Source: Zingiber officinale (taxonomy: Eukaryota; Streptophyta; Magnoliopsida; Zingiberales; Zingiberaceae). Taken from it: a stretch of DNA of 64,000 bases. The notes under the pieces were generated by a model. The model did no database searches, was not told the origin of the DNA, and saw nothing but the letters and a program-made list of their open reading frames with translations. The translations under genes were made by a program, and so were the position numbers. The stretch is from positions 6,104,767 through 6,168,766 of the forward strand of contig NC_056004.1 of NCBI RefSeq assembly GCF_018446385.1, read 5' to 3'. Shown in pieces: positions 24,961-36,750 of this stretch. Positions within the stretch are counted from its first letter, which is position 1; each line of letters starts with the position of its first letter.

Positions 24961-27900
24961 CTGGAGATGGAGTAACGGAGGTGGATGGGGCATGGGGCAC
25001 GCACGAAGTAGGGGTTGGACAGGACGTGAGTCAGAAAGGAGTTGCCTTTTTTTATCCGAGCAAGAGGCTTCACGGTGAAGCCCCCTGCTGCTTTCGCGAA
25101 GCTTTGTTTCGAACGGACAAAAGCACAGGGTCGGCCTGGGGATTTGCAGCAAGCTCACTCGATGGTCCTTGGTGGTTGTCCTGTCCCTCGTCCATCTTTT
25201 TGGATTCGAACGGCCTCTGGCCATTTTACGAGCGGAGTATGATTAGTGTTGTGGCGACATTAGATTCTTGGGACTTTGTTTTGACTTGTCAACGCAAGTT
25301 GACACTTGAAGACATAGTCCTAATTTGTTTTTCACTCAGAGGTCCACTACGAGCATTACCAGAGAACGTCGATTTATTGCTGTTATAACGATCGAGTGAT
25401 GTTCATGGAATGGCAGTTGGTAGATTACAATCAATATAATCCATTGAGTTGTTAGACATGGTCCACAAATCTTAATTGTTACAAGACCGGAAGGAGGGCA
25501 TGAGATCTCGCATTGAGTGTTAAATGATCAGAATCTGATCAGCTAAAATACATACATACATATATATATACAGGAACATTTTAGTAATATCAGATGTGTA
25601 TATTAATTATATGTATACACATACATGTATTATAATTGGGGATACAGATTTCTAACTGGCCAAATTCTGATCAACAAAATTTACTAATATTTATATAGAT
25701 ACACTTAGTTACTAGGAATAAAACATTTACTCCACCCCGACCATGATTATCTTGAGCTATAATATTTGTGTAAATAATTAAAGCTGCAGGTATATATTTA
25801 ATTAATGATTCAAGATGGTCAAATAAACATGGAAAGTGAATAAACTAATCCTTAAGTTAAAAATACTTTAATTATTTTTTCGGTAAAAAATTAACTTTGG
25901 ATATGACAAACAATCTTTAATCTCTTCTCCAAATAATTATATTGTTTTTTTAACTATATATATACAATCGATACCTAAATATTTCTTTTCTTAGTCTTTG
26001 GAATAATTAGCTAGGAATTAATTAATATAATCGTTGAGGATGTTCCTTGGTGATCGATCCTTTTGCAAACTACAAATTTGGAGGTACCAAAAGTTAGCTA
26101 GGGATCCTTAAAAGGCATACTGTACTGTGCATTATTGACCAAATTAAGATGGGGTGCATTAGCTAGCCACTTGTATGCACAGTGGCGAAATAGCATGTTA
26201 AATGAGCTAGAGGAGGTGAATCAATTAATGTAGAATTCAAATCTAACTAATCAACTTATCTATCCCCATGGAATCAATCGCTTTTTGATCTATCAACACG
26301 CAAAAGCCATCTGCTGCATGCCTTTCTTTTTGGCTGAGTGGGTGATGATGGTCACCTTTCTGTAAGACTTTGGAGGTTAGAATCTAATTGACCTCGCTTT
26401 TGTCAACCAGAAGCCACCCCTCCATACCATGTACGTCTCGGGCTCAAATTATTAAAGCTGAACAAAGATATACTTTGAATATGATCACACTGATGATGGT
26501 GGCCAGGGAGCTATTTAAAGCGGACACGATGGGAATATTTGTGCATTAGAGACACATGCTGTTTCTCAAATATTGAATAATATTGCTTCTCCCTAAGCTA
26601 TACGTCGAAAATTGAAGGTGTGGCTGGCTAGCTACTAGCTAGTGGAGATCAATGTCATAGAAAGTCACTTTGTTTTTGTGAACTTGAAGCTTCCAATTTG
26701 GACTACTCAGGTGCCTCCTGTCCTCTTGATCTTAATCACTATGCTGATTCAGTAGCTAGCTAGCTAGGTTATTCCCGACGACAACTTGGATTCAATCGAT
26801 CAACGAGCATCCACGATAGTATTCCATCTCGCTGTTACCAATTGAAGACAAAACAATAATTGGAAGAGCTAGAGGTTGATAATAGATATATATATAATGT
26901 GGCGTGTGGGACTGAATTAGGACACGTAAGTTAATACTACAAGGCTTTCCGCTGCATGCGCATGCAAATTATAAGGTTGCGTGAACAAGGACCGGCCTTT
27001 TTTTTCTGATATCGGCGGTGCAGGGTTGGGGGAGTTGTGACAGAGGAGAGAGACCGGACGTGGGCTCCGCGGATAGGGGAACTTATTCCCTTCCCTGGCG
27101 TCTCACGCAGCTTTGGTCAGGCGAGGGAGAGCTGCAGCGATCGGCTAGCGTGGTCTCCACGCTGACGTACACTCACGTCACACTCCATCCCGATGCGTAT
27201 GATACGATCTGATGCGTCTGGCCGTCCGCGACCCAATTCGCTGCCGTGCCCGGCAGAAGGTCCACCGGTGGGGGCGGTGCGGCATCGGCCGGAGGCGGCG
27301 CGTCAAGGGTAGCGCGCGATGGTATGATGCATCATCTATCGTACGGTCGCGCGCGCTCATCTATCGAAACTGATTGATCTCCTCCCGCCGCAACCGCTGG
27401 CGTGTTAATTTAACTAATTAAATTTTAGTTTTTTTAAACTTATTGGCTTGGTTTCGGATCAAATGTAATTAATTTTTGAGTTGAAAAAAGGTAAAATTAA
27501 ATTAAACTGATTAATAATGCTATCGATATGAATATGTACTTCAATCCATATTAATTATAGTAATAATGAGTTATTTAACTATTATCTGATTATTTTTATT
27601 ATTTATAAAAATTATAATTTAATATTAGTAACTATTAATATAATAGTATATTATTTACTAACTTACAAGGGTTGCTATATATTTTATTTATGATTTTTAA
27701 TAAAACAATTTTGATTAGATTTCAACTTAAGCTATTTTAGTTTTCATATATGTTTCGTTATTTTTAAATTTCAAAAATTAATTTCGATTTAGTAAAGGAA
27801 AATTAATTTCGATTGAATATTTGAATGAGTTTTTATGCTCAAAAAATACATGAATGCACTATACGATATTATCTACTGTATTTTTGGACTAATTTAGTCA

Positions 27901-29690
27901 ACACGCCTTCCGCTCCAGTAATGGTTTGATTTTCTTGATTCTTTTCTTCAAATACGTGACGATCAATAAATGAAAAAAACAAATAACGGATTGTTAAAAA
28001 CCTTGTCTTCACTAATTCTTTCTGCAGGAAGAAGAAAAAGGATGTGAAACATCAAATGTGAAGATATTTTTCTAACTATATAAAGAGGTAAGGCACAGGT
28101 ATATTGGTTTTCTTATTCTCGTAAGCTGAGATAATTTTTCTCCACTAAGCTTTCTTCTTACTCCTTCCTTTTTTTTTCCGGCCATTGACCTATTCGCTGT
28201 ACTGGTAATCCGGCCCAAGTACTAATCTATGTTATTTCTCAGGATGATTATTGGATCTCGAGAGTAGTGAATCTAATCAAGCTTGTTGTAGAGGAGCCAA
28301 AGTACATAAAAAGATACCATCAACTATAAACACATTTAGAAAATCTATATAAAGTTTCATTAAGAAATTGGAACATAAAACAAAATTCAGAATTTCTTAA
28401 ATTATTATATCTTAGATTTTATAAAATTTTATTATAAAGGTTTGAATTTATAAAGTATTTACAAAGTGTACAACACAAATTTAAAATTTATAAAACTAAA
28501 CAAAATTGATTTATAAAATTCAAATTTGAATTTATAAATTTAAAAATTAATTGGAAAGATAGAATCTCATAAATTCAGACTTTACCATATCAAAATGGGA
28601 TGAAAGACAGTTAAATCGAATTAACTAGCTGAACTAATCAAATTTAAAAATTTAGTTCAGTTAATTTAGAAGTTTATCTTAAGAAAATATTAATTAATTT
28701 GATTTAATTGGTTAGTTTTTAATTTTAAAAGTCTAAATTTGATTAACCGATTAAATCAAACATATCAGTTAACTGAATTTTATGTTATTTGTAGTCTATT
28801 AGTGAATTCTACAGTTTGAAAATTTGATTATTTTGATTTTTAACTTAATTAACTGAATTTTTATGGTTTTCAATTTATTCAATTTTTTTAGAAAAGTTTG
28901 GTTGATACAATTTGTAAAAAAAAATTGATTTATTTGATTAGGTCGGTTTAATTATTGAACGATTGCTCAGTTTAGTTGTGAGTAGTTTTATTTTCACAAC
29001 TCTGAATATGTTTTTTTACATGAGTCTTCTTTTTTTTTTATTTAAAATCACGAAGAATTTAAAACTAGCCCAAATACTTTTCTATATTTGAACAAATATA
29101 CATTGTTTTACTGCATTGATTGAAACCTAGCATAAAATACACAGGATTTAAATCATTGAAAACCAATGCTATATATATGACGATAAACCTAAGCTTGTGG
29201 CTCCGATTCCACTTGATAGATTGGTGAAATTATTCTACGTTCACACAACCAAATAAACAAAAAAAAAGTTCACACTGAATTTTATTATCACCCATGCTTA
29301 TAGCATACAAAAAGAATTAACTGTTGTAGTTTCTTGTGTATCTTGGTGTAGTCATTGGGTTGTTGCGTTTTTCATGGATGCTTTAGGAGGCCCAATAAGA
29401 TATCTTCTTATTTTGTGGTTTTTATCAGGTTGTGAGTATCTGAGTAGGAGTTTATAAAAGTTTGATTAAATTAAATTAACTGATTTGATGGATGAGTTTA
29501 AAAGTTTGATTCCATTAATTCAAAGTTTTATTTAATTTAATAAAATATTAATTAATTCAATTTAATCGGTTCAATCTTAATTTTAAAAATCTAAATTCTG
29601 TTAAAAATATCAATCCACGGCTATGTTATTTATAATTGATTATTGATTGGTAACAGTTCGGATCCTCTGTCCTTTAATTTTTCTGTCCTC
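24961..29690. other. Long intergenic region, mostly AT-rich
   Basis: No supported gene. 25000-25230 and 27000-27400 are GC-rich islands with short open frames but no recognisable domain. Simple repeats include (TA)-rich tracts near 25560 and an agctagctagct run at 26755-26766. The segments 28600-28990 and 29455-29640 share sequence (for example attaattaatttgatttaat at 28690 versus attaattcaatttaatcggt at 29550) and look like related copies of a short AT-rich dispersed repeat. Confidence 0.45.
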
Positions 29691-29703
29691 GTATCTCTTT
29701 GCC

Positions 29704-29812
29704 GATCGGACGGATCAGATTACATCTCAAGGATGTCTTGCACATCATGAGGATACTGCACACATCTTAAGGATGTCATGATGCCTTGAGATATAATCTG
29801 ATCCATCCGTTA
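29704..29812. repeat. Imperfect long inverted repeat (MITE-like hairpin)
   Basis: The left arm (cggacggatcagattacatc, from 29707) is complementary to the right arm ending atccatccgt at 29810, and the match continues inward through atctcaagg/ccttgagat and ggatgtc/gacatcc. The whole 109 bp can fold into one imperfect hairpin. Either a very small MITE or a fragment of one; no TSD seen. Confidence 0.7.
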
Positions 29813-30158
29813 AGAAGAAATTTTAACTTAAGAAAAACTGAAAATTTTTCTAAGAAAAAAAATTTGAAAGAAATTTTTCTCAGTACAAAAATATTTTTCA
29901 AAATCCAAGTGCAGCATTTTCAAAAATAATTTTTAAAATATTTAAGTAATTTTTTAAAGCATTATGTTATTCTAATTTTAATATTTTTTATCAGAAAGTT
30001 AATTAAACATTTTATTTCGATACTTCGGCTTCCAGATAGTGGCAAGACACTAGGCCTTCTTGGTTATTGGAGCAACAACCACTTCCTTAGACAAAGCTTC
30101 CATAAAGAAACTCATTGTTTAATTTTCTCACTGTAAGCTTTTAAAAGAAAAATTTAAA

Positions 30159-31574
30159 CTAGCAAAGATTTTGGACCCAGTAAAGGTTCCTTCCTACAGG
30201 GTTGGTCAAAAACTTAGGGGATACATATCCTTTAGGTATTCTTCTAAGTTGAACCTGATGTTTTCTTATATACCAGTTTAATTTTCCATAAACATTAATT
30301 TTTGATTTTTGAAAAGCATTAGTTTTCAAACATGCATTTTCAATTTTCAATTTTTCAATTTCCAAATTTAATTTCTCATTTTCTAAATTCAAATTTTCTA
30401 ACATTATTTTTAAATTGACAATTTCTTTTTCTGATTTGACTAAGTCTTTAGTAAGTACTTTGATAAACTTAAAAGACTGAGAAGGAGTGAGATCACGTAG
30501 CTTACTTACCTCACTTGGTGATGCTCCTCCTTCATTGTAGCTTTCTTCTTCTGATTCACCCCCTTGATCAATGCTCATCTTTGAGTCTGAGTCATCTTCG
30601 AAGAGATGGTTGGCCACCAGTGCTAGTCCCGAGAAAGCTTCGGCTTCTGACTCGGAGGATGAAGAATTCCCATGTAGCCTTCAGGCTCTTGCGTGTAGAG
30701 GACATAAGTTTTTGAGGCTTCTCTTTGTTCTTTTTCTTCAGTTTGGGGCAGTCATCCTTTATGTGCCCTTCCTTGTTGCAGTTGTAGCATCGGACTATCC
30801 TTCTGTTGCGTTGATGCTTCCTCGACTGCGATTTAAATTTATTAGTTTTAACAAATTTATTTAGATTTCTTACCAATAACGCTGCTTCGTTTTCATCGAT
30901 TGATGCTTCGGAGTCGAGATCGTCCTTTTCGGCTTGTAGGGTAATGTTGAGGTTCGACTTCTCTACTGGTTTCTCTGCAAGTCGAGACTCGTGAAGTTCG
31001 AAGGTAGAAAATAAGTTTTCTAAACTACTTACCTTAAAGTCCTTAGAGATGTAGTATGCATCTACTAAGGACGTCCATTTAGGAGTTCTGGGGAAGGCGT
31101 TGAGCGTGTATGGGATGAAATCTCAGTTTGTTACCGATTCGCTAAGATTCGTCAGTTGTGTTATCAGCTCCTTGATTCTCGCTTGGAGTTGCGCTACCTT
31201 CTCGCCGTTGTTCATCCGGAGGTTTGTTAGTTGTGTCCGGATGATGTCGCGCCTTGCTAGCTTTGCTTCTGAGGTGCCTTCGTGGAGCTCCAGGAATTTA
31301 TCCCAGAGGTTTTCGTGGAGTCGTAGCTTCCGATCCGGCTTACCTCCTTGGGCGGCAGAACGCTGAGCAGGTGGAATTCCTCCTTTCCGTTGGCCACGAA
31401 ATCGGCTTGCTCCTTCTTCGTCCAGTTGTACTCTTCTTTTTCTTTTGGCGCTGCATATCCATATTTCATTATTAAAAGTATATCAAATTCAGTTTTAAAA
31501 AATACCTCCATTTTTCGCTTCCATGTAGCGAAATCTCCGTCGAACTTCAGGGGATGAATGTTCACGTCGGCCAT
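30159..31574 (-). pseudogene. Gag of family C, frameshifted
   Basis: Starts at the ATG at 31574 (MADVNIHPLKFDGDFATWKRK, a DUF4219/UBN2-type start). Homology continues through several frames to a CCHC zinc knuckle CYNCNKEGHIKDDC (about 30745-30786), then a coiled-coil region rich in E, K and L (about 30300-30440) and a C-terminus ending YWVQNLC. The last part resembles the YWVPRS ends of the GagLTR-1 and GagLTR-2 Gags. Frame changes near 31250 and 30650 make it a pseudogene. Confidence 0.75.
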
Positions 31575-31625
31575 TGTCCTGATCTTTGTGCTTCAGATGG
31601 TGGTTAGTCATTCTGAGGCTGTTGG

Positions 31626-31637
31626 GCTCTGATACCA
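31626..31637 (-). other. Primer binding site of family C (initiator Met tRNA)
   Basis: On the minus strand TGGTATCAGAGC, matching the 3' end of plant initiator methionine tRNA, two bases inside the LTR border at 31640. Confidence 0.9.
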
Positions 31638-31639
31638 CT

Positions 31640-32714
31640 TGTGGGTGCAGTGGGACCGGCAAGAGGGGGGTGAATTGCCTGCAAACAAAAAAGTATACTC
31701 TCCTTAAACTTTCAACTCTAAAATAAAGAAACACTAATAATAAAATAAAACAACAGAAATAAACAAAGAGAACAGACTCATCAGTTTGACTTGGTTACAA
31801 CTAAGATGGTTGTTAATCCAAGGCGGTGGAAAGACACGTTAAAAGAGTCTCCTTCTTTGAAGGCGGAGAAGCCTTTTACACTTTGAACGCTCTTACAAGT
31901 TACTTGGAAAATGAGTTACCAAGTTGATGTTCATTGTCTATTCAATAGTTCTTCGAGACCTCCTTTATATAAGGGTTCCAAGACTTATCCAGTTAACATG
32001 ATCTTCAGGATCAGGATTTGACTCGAGAGGGATCGATCGACCGATCCCCCGGTTCGGTCGACCGAACCTGCATACTTGCCCAGTCTTCCATCCAGATGCA
32101 GTTTGTGTGGATTGAGCCTACGTTCGATCGACCGATCCCATTGTTCGGTCGACCGATCAGCCAATGGACTCTCCCTGAGCTGGGCCGATCAACATGTTTG
32201 ACTAAGTCTCTGATTTATCTCCAGTTTGGTCGACCGATCACTTTCACCAACGGCTGGTTGTTGACGTGGCTGTTGACATGTCACCAATGGTTGGCTTTTG
32301 ATGATAGGGGTTCGGTCGAACGATCATGGCGTCCGGTCGACCAAACACTTGTCAAGTCAACTCCCGGTTGACTTGCTCTAGTTCGGTTCACTTGGGTGAT
32401 TTCGGCCATCCGGAATAGGGCTCACCCGAACCCAGTTCCCGGCCTTCTCCTCGAGCAGTCTTCCGTCCCGACTTTACGTCCTTCGAACGCCGCACACATT
32501 CTTCTCGCCCACCGGTGTACTCTTCCGCAGCTCTCTCGTCCTTCGGACGCACCGAGCCCGTCGGCTCCCTTCCCGTGCCGTCCTTCTCGCCAGCTGCGTC
32601 TTCTGCTCGACTTCCTGCGCTCCTAAGATCCTGCACACTTAGACACAGAGATCAGACAAACAGGACCTAACCTAAACTTGATTGATCACATCAAAACAAC
32701 AATGAGGTCCAACA
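31640..32714 (-). repeat. 5' LTR of family C
   Basis: 1075 bp with TG...CA ends. On the minus strand a TATA-like TATATAAAGG (31972-31963) lies downstream of a cluster of palindromes. One T-rich and C-rich end (cccccctcttgcc) precedes the primer site as in the other families. Only one copy is present in the window. Confidence 0.8.
32028..32352. repeat. Palindrome cluster of family C (GGTCGACC word)
   Basis: Contains the perfect 18-bp palindrome GGTTCGGTCGACCGAACC (near 32052) and several variants built on GGTCGACC and ATCGAT (near 32034, 32123, 32141, 32227, 32310, 32333). Immediately right of it, CAAGTCAA...TTGACTTG (near 32352-32374) is a separate hairpin. Located upstream of the TATA-like site in the element's orientation. 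Confidence 0.85.
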
Positions 32715-32719
32715 AAAAA

Positions 32720-34863
32720 TACCTGACTTAAGCATTGAAGGGCGTGCTTCGGAGACTTTTTCCCTGGTTTTTGGCCTCTAACGTCCTGTGTGCTTGTCTG
32801 AGTGTGCGCAGAGTCCAAGCAACACTGGTGCAGTCATCGTCGTCCGTCAGCACCACGTGGGGGTCCATTTTTGTAGGCGCATACGCAAGCGGTGTCCCAG
32901 TCGCCCCTCCGTCAACACAAGCAACAGCTCATCCAGCCTTCATCTGACTCAGATTCCGGACAGGATCAACAATAATATGTCACAGAATAATGTCTAATCG
33001 CTAAGGAATATTCTGATACTGTACCACATGAAAACTGGAGAACCTCCTCTACACAATGGAAGTTCGTCGTACATCCCCCATCACTCAACATACTCTAACA
33101 TCCTATATTCTTTGACTATCTCATTCTTACAGAGATTATGAGAGGTAATATAAAAAGGAAGATCCTCTTCGTTGGTAAGGTACGCGCGCATACATGCATC
33201 TACTACAGTACTAATGTTCATCTACTTCCTAGACTTTTGAGATATGTCTCAATTCTAACTTGAGCATCAGAGTGCCTGCGTTAGAGACTTCTTTCCTAGT
33301 TCTCACCCTAATGCTCTCATGTGATTGGCTTATGGTATGTGCAAGTCCAAGGGTACCATCTTTGATCGTCTCCCCTTTTGCTCCACTCCAAGGCCAAAAG
33401 CCTGTAGCATATCTTTCGGCCTGGGATCCTAGTCCTCTCTCCGTTAGTATTCCTGCCCTCGTCACCGGCACTCTCGTTTGACTCAGCTTCTGGTTAGGAT
33501 CAAATTTGACGCTGTCTATGGGAACATCTCCGCCTGATCTAGAATGTGAAGATAGATAACACCAACAAGATCAATGTGACATGACACCAGAAGAATATGA
33601 GCTATTTAAGGTTACCAAGGCACAAGCTACATCGAAAAAGAAAATTGTGTATTCTCACCCACGATGAACACCTACGACCTCAATAAACGAGCTCCCCACC
33701 TCAGAGGAAAAATCCAAGAGGAACATCCGTATGACTTCCCTCGATCACTTTTCTGAATGCTAGGAGAAGGATCGCAAGCATCCTCGATCGAGAATTTGCC
33801 TTCTAGGGATCTGAAGAGAGGGAAGGCTCCGACCATTCAGGAGACGTCTAAACAACCCAGCATGCCCTTCTCTCAAGAGGTGTTGGATGAAAAACTATCT
33901 AAGAGTTTTAATCCCCCGTCTATTGGAGAGTAGGGAGGTAACAACGACCCGGAGGATCATCTTTGAAAATTCTAGAACGCTGCTTTGTTGCACCAGTACA
34001 ACAACGCAATAAAATATCGAATGTTTTTGACCATTCTCTCGGGCTTAGCGCAAAGATGGTTCGATAGACTGCCAATTTGATCCATTACTTGTTTTATAGA
34101 GTTCAAAATACTTTCCTGCACCATTTTGCTAGTAGCAAGAGGTACTAGAAGACTAATCTTAGTCTGTTCACACTCAAATAGGGAGCCACTGAGTGTTTGA
34201 GAGTATACATCAAGCGTTTCAACTAAGTGGCTCTAGACGTCCCGTTCGTCAACTCCGAGATATTAATAAGTGTCTTTTCTCAAGGCCGGGTAGAAGGGGA
34301 TTTCTTTTGAACCCTCATCAGGAAGCCCTCGAAGAACTTTGGCGACATGTTGGGAAAATCAACTAAATACATCAATGTGGAGGAGGCTCAAACTACCTAT
34401 AAAAATAAAGTGAAGGCACCAGCTTTAACCGATAAGGTCGATGGGAAACCATCACCACCTCCCGTCCATCCTAGAGAGCCCTAGCCGAACCTTCCACCAA
34501 TCTGAGAAGTAAGAGTAGCACAGCGGGTCAAAGCAGTTCAGACCCTTTTCAGCAAGCCCCTCTCATGGGAAGCCTAGTGCTGTACTTACCACTGATCTCA
34601 TACCCATGATAAAGGAAATTATTTTCAGCTTGCTCAGGACGCTCGCCGAACGACTGAACTAGGCCTGCCTCTGCCCCAAATCATGCCTTAACTTCTGAGG
34701 CAGCAAGCTAGAAACCATGGCACCTCGGGTTGCCCAACCAACTCACCTCAAGGAAGAGAAAATCAAGAGGGTCAGTTAGCTGGTAAAGGAAAGGAGCCCA
34801 TGGAAGCCTGGGAAGAAGAGAACCGGGGAAATGCCGCAATACGAGACTTCAGTATCATTTCAG
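32720..34863 (+). mobile_element. Degenerate Ty3/Gypsy-like remnant
   Basis: 33000-33300 parallels 14940-15240 and has the same TATA-like segment (tataaaaaggaag near 33150). Downstream, broken frames between 33560 and 34450 resemble a Gypsy Gag: a segment around 33990-34060 (FLTILSGLAQRWFDRLP) and one around 34365-34420 (KYINVEEAQTTYKNK) with many stops between. No pol domains were recognised. 32720-32960 is unassigned. Confidence 0.6.
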
Positions 34864-35375
34864 TGTAGAATCAAAAAGCACTAGAGGGGGGGGGGGGGGA
34901 GTGAATAGCGCTCGTGACTTTCACATTTGTTTTTAAATAATCGATCAAAGATATGCAGCGGAATAATAAAACTCAAACGTAAACACCAAGATTTTACTTG
35001 GTTTGGAGCATGTGACGACTCAAACTCCAAGACTCACACGTAAGAGTGCTTTTGGTGGGCAATCACTATAAATTTGCAGAATTACAAGTACAATGATTAA
35101 ATGAAATAATGAAAATTATACCGACAACTACGAACAGAGAATTTAAAACTTCCGATCGTCAAAGTCGAGTTATGGTTTTGTTGGATCATCTTTTGAGCAG
35201 CTCGAAGAAGCAGAAGTCGGTTGTTGAGTTGTCTTTAAGCTCTTGGTCGAAGCTGCTTTTGTAGGCTATTCCGGGCACTCGAAACCCCTTTGGGCTCTTA
35301 GACCATATGTTTCGGCCACTCTGCGAGCTCCACATCAGTGGAGATAACTTTTGAGTTTCTGATGCCCGGATCGAC

Positions 35376-35484
35376 TCCAGGCGCCTGGACCAGCTTCGGG
35401 CGCCCGAACCCGCTTCGGGCGCCCGGACCCGCTTCGGGCGCCCGGACCCGCTTCGGGCGCCCGGACCCTTTCCGGGCGCTCGGA
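35376..35484. repeat. Palindrome cluster of family D (TTCGGGCGCCCGAA word)
   Basis: Five tandem copies of a roughly 21-bp unit containing GGGCGCCCG, beginning with the perfect palindrome TTCGGGCGCCCGAA at about 35394; edges are degenerate (aggcgcctgg on the left, ccgggcgctcgg on the right). Confidence 0.9.
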
Positions 35485-35991
35485 CCAACTTTTTCCAACC
35501 CCTTATTTTTTGCAAAATAAAGTTAGTCCAGGCATAAAATAATATATATAAATTGAAATTTGACAGCCTCTGATTTTGAGTTTCGTCAAAACTATAGGTC
35601 GAACCGACACCTACTGTTCCCTCTTTGGGGAATGCATCCTCAACTACTCCTCGTAGGAGATGTTACTGTTGCTAGACCGGTCCTCCAGACCGACTGGACT
35701 TTTGCTCAGCGCCTGAGGCTTCCGATCCTCATGCTGGACGTCTGCTCCACGACCCGTCCAGACTTCCATCCGGTTCGCGACTCCAGGATTTCAACCTAGA
35801 GTCCCCAACTATAGGATTTTGTCCAAAGCGTTCGACCCGCCAAGACTTTCCGCCTAGGGTTACCTCCCTCTAAGACCTAGGGTTACCACCTCCTAGGGTT
35901 TTCCACCTACCTAACCGCAGCTAGGACTTTTGCCTAAGTACACTTAGGACTTTCCTGAAATGTTATTCAAATTCGTTAGACCACAAATAAC

Positions 35992-36678
35992 TGTTGGGGT
36001 TGCAAGGTTGCAAACATAGTCCCATATTGAAAACACATGGGAAAGATCATGAGTTTATAAGAGAAAAGATATCTCCATTGGAATGAGACATTTTGGGTAG
36101 AGCCCAAGAGCAAAACCATGAGGGCTTAGATCCAAAGTGGACAATATCATACTATTGTGGAGATATCTAAATTCTTTTCGATCCAACAATTGGTATCAGA
36201 GCCCGGACTGCCAGAAGGTTTAACCGCCGACTGCGCATAAGAGCTATGGTCTGATTGAGCCATGTGGGTACAATATTGACCTCGAACAAAGAAAGTGGGG
36301 GCTCCTATGTTCGGATCAAGAGGACCAGACACCAGGCAGGAAGTCCTAGTTGTGACTAGGCAATGAAGTCCTAGTAGGTCTGGTGGACCGAGGGGCAGGA
36401 AAACCTGGTGGGTCGAGGATTGGATGTGGGAAGCCTATGGTCCTTTGTTTGAGGGGGGGGGGGGATTGTTGGGGTTGCAAGGTTGCAAACATAATCCCTG
36501 CAAACATAGTCCCATATTGAAAACACATGGGAAAGATCATGAGTTTATAAGAGAAAAGATATCTCCATTGGAATGAGGCCTTTTGGGTAGAGCCCAAGAG
36601 AAAAACCATGAGGGCTTAGACCCAAAGTCGATAATATCATACCATTGTGGAGATATCTAAATTCTTTTCGATCCAACA
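35992..36678 (+). mobile_element. TRIM retrotransposon, TSD ATAAC
   Basis: A 687-bp terminal-repeat retrotransposon in miniature. LTRs 35992-36188 (197 bp) and 36467-36678 (212 bp; the extra bases are a short internal duplication of gcaaacataatccct) start TGTTGGGGTTGC and end GATCCAACA. The primer site TGGTATCAGAGC begins at 36191, and a polypurine tract (G-run 36453-36464, then AT) ends at 36466. Flanking ATAAC occurs at 35987-35991 and 36679-36683. There is no coding capacity. Confidence 0.95.
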
Positions 36679-36750
36679 ATAACCTTAACTTTGAACCCTT
36701 TGCTATTATCAAAACTCAAGTTTGATCGTCTGATGCTTCCCGCACCAACA

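Larger units (their letters stand above)
30005..32714 (-). mobile_element. Truncated gag-only LTR element (family C)
   Basis: Minus-strand order: LTR 32714-31640, primer site 31637-31626, gag 31574-30159, then a short 3' stretch that stops without a second LTR. The family C LTR starts TGTTGGACC (minus strand) and ends GCACCCACA. No pol domain is present between gag and the truncated end. The 3' part near 30020-30150 resembles 45370-45500 in another remnant. Confidence 0.75.
34864..36750 (-). mobile_element. 3' LTR of an older minus-strand element (family D), split by a TRIM
   Basis: The right border is firm: ...GCACCAACA at 36750 is followed by atctccccctttttg, the complement of a polypurine tract AAAAAGGGGGAGAT. 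The left border near 34864 is inferred from TGTAGAATC next to the G-run (34886-34899) that marks the R/U5 end of these LTRs. Without the TRIM and one TSD copy it would be about 1195 bp. The internal region lies to the right and is interrupted by GagLTR-1. Confidence 0.65.

Noticed and set aside
27000..27400. GC-rich island with short open frames, possibly a gene or CpG-type promoter
   Set aside because: No domain, no plausible splice structure and no start context could be supported.
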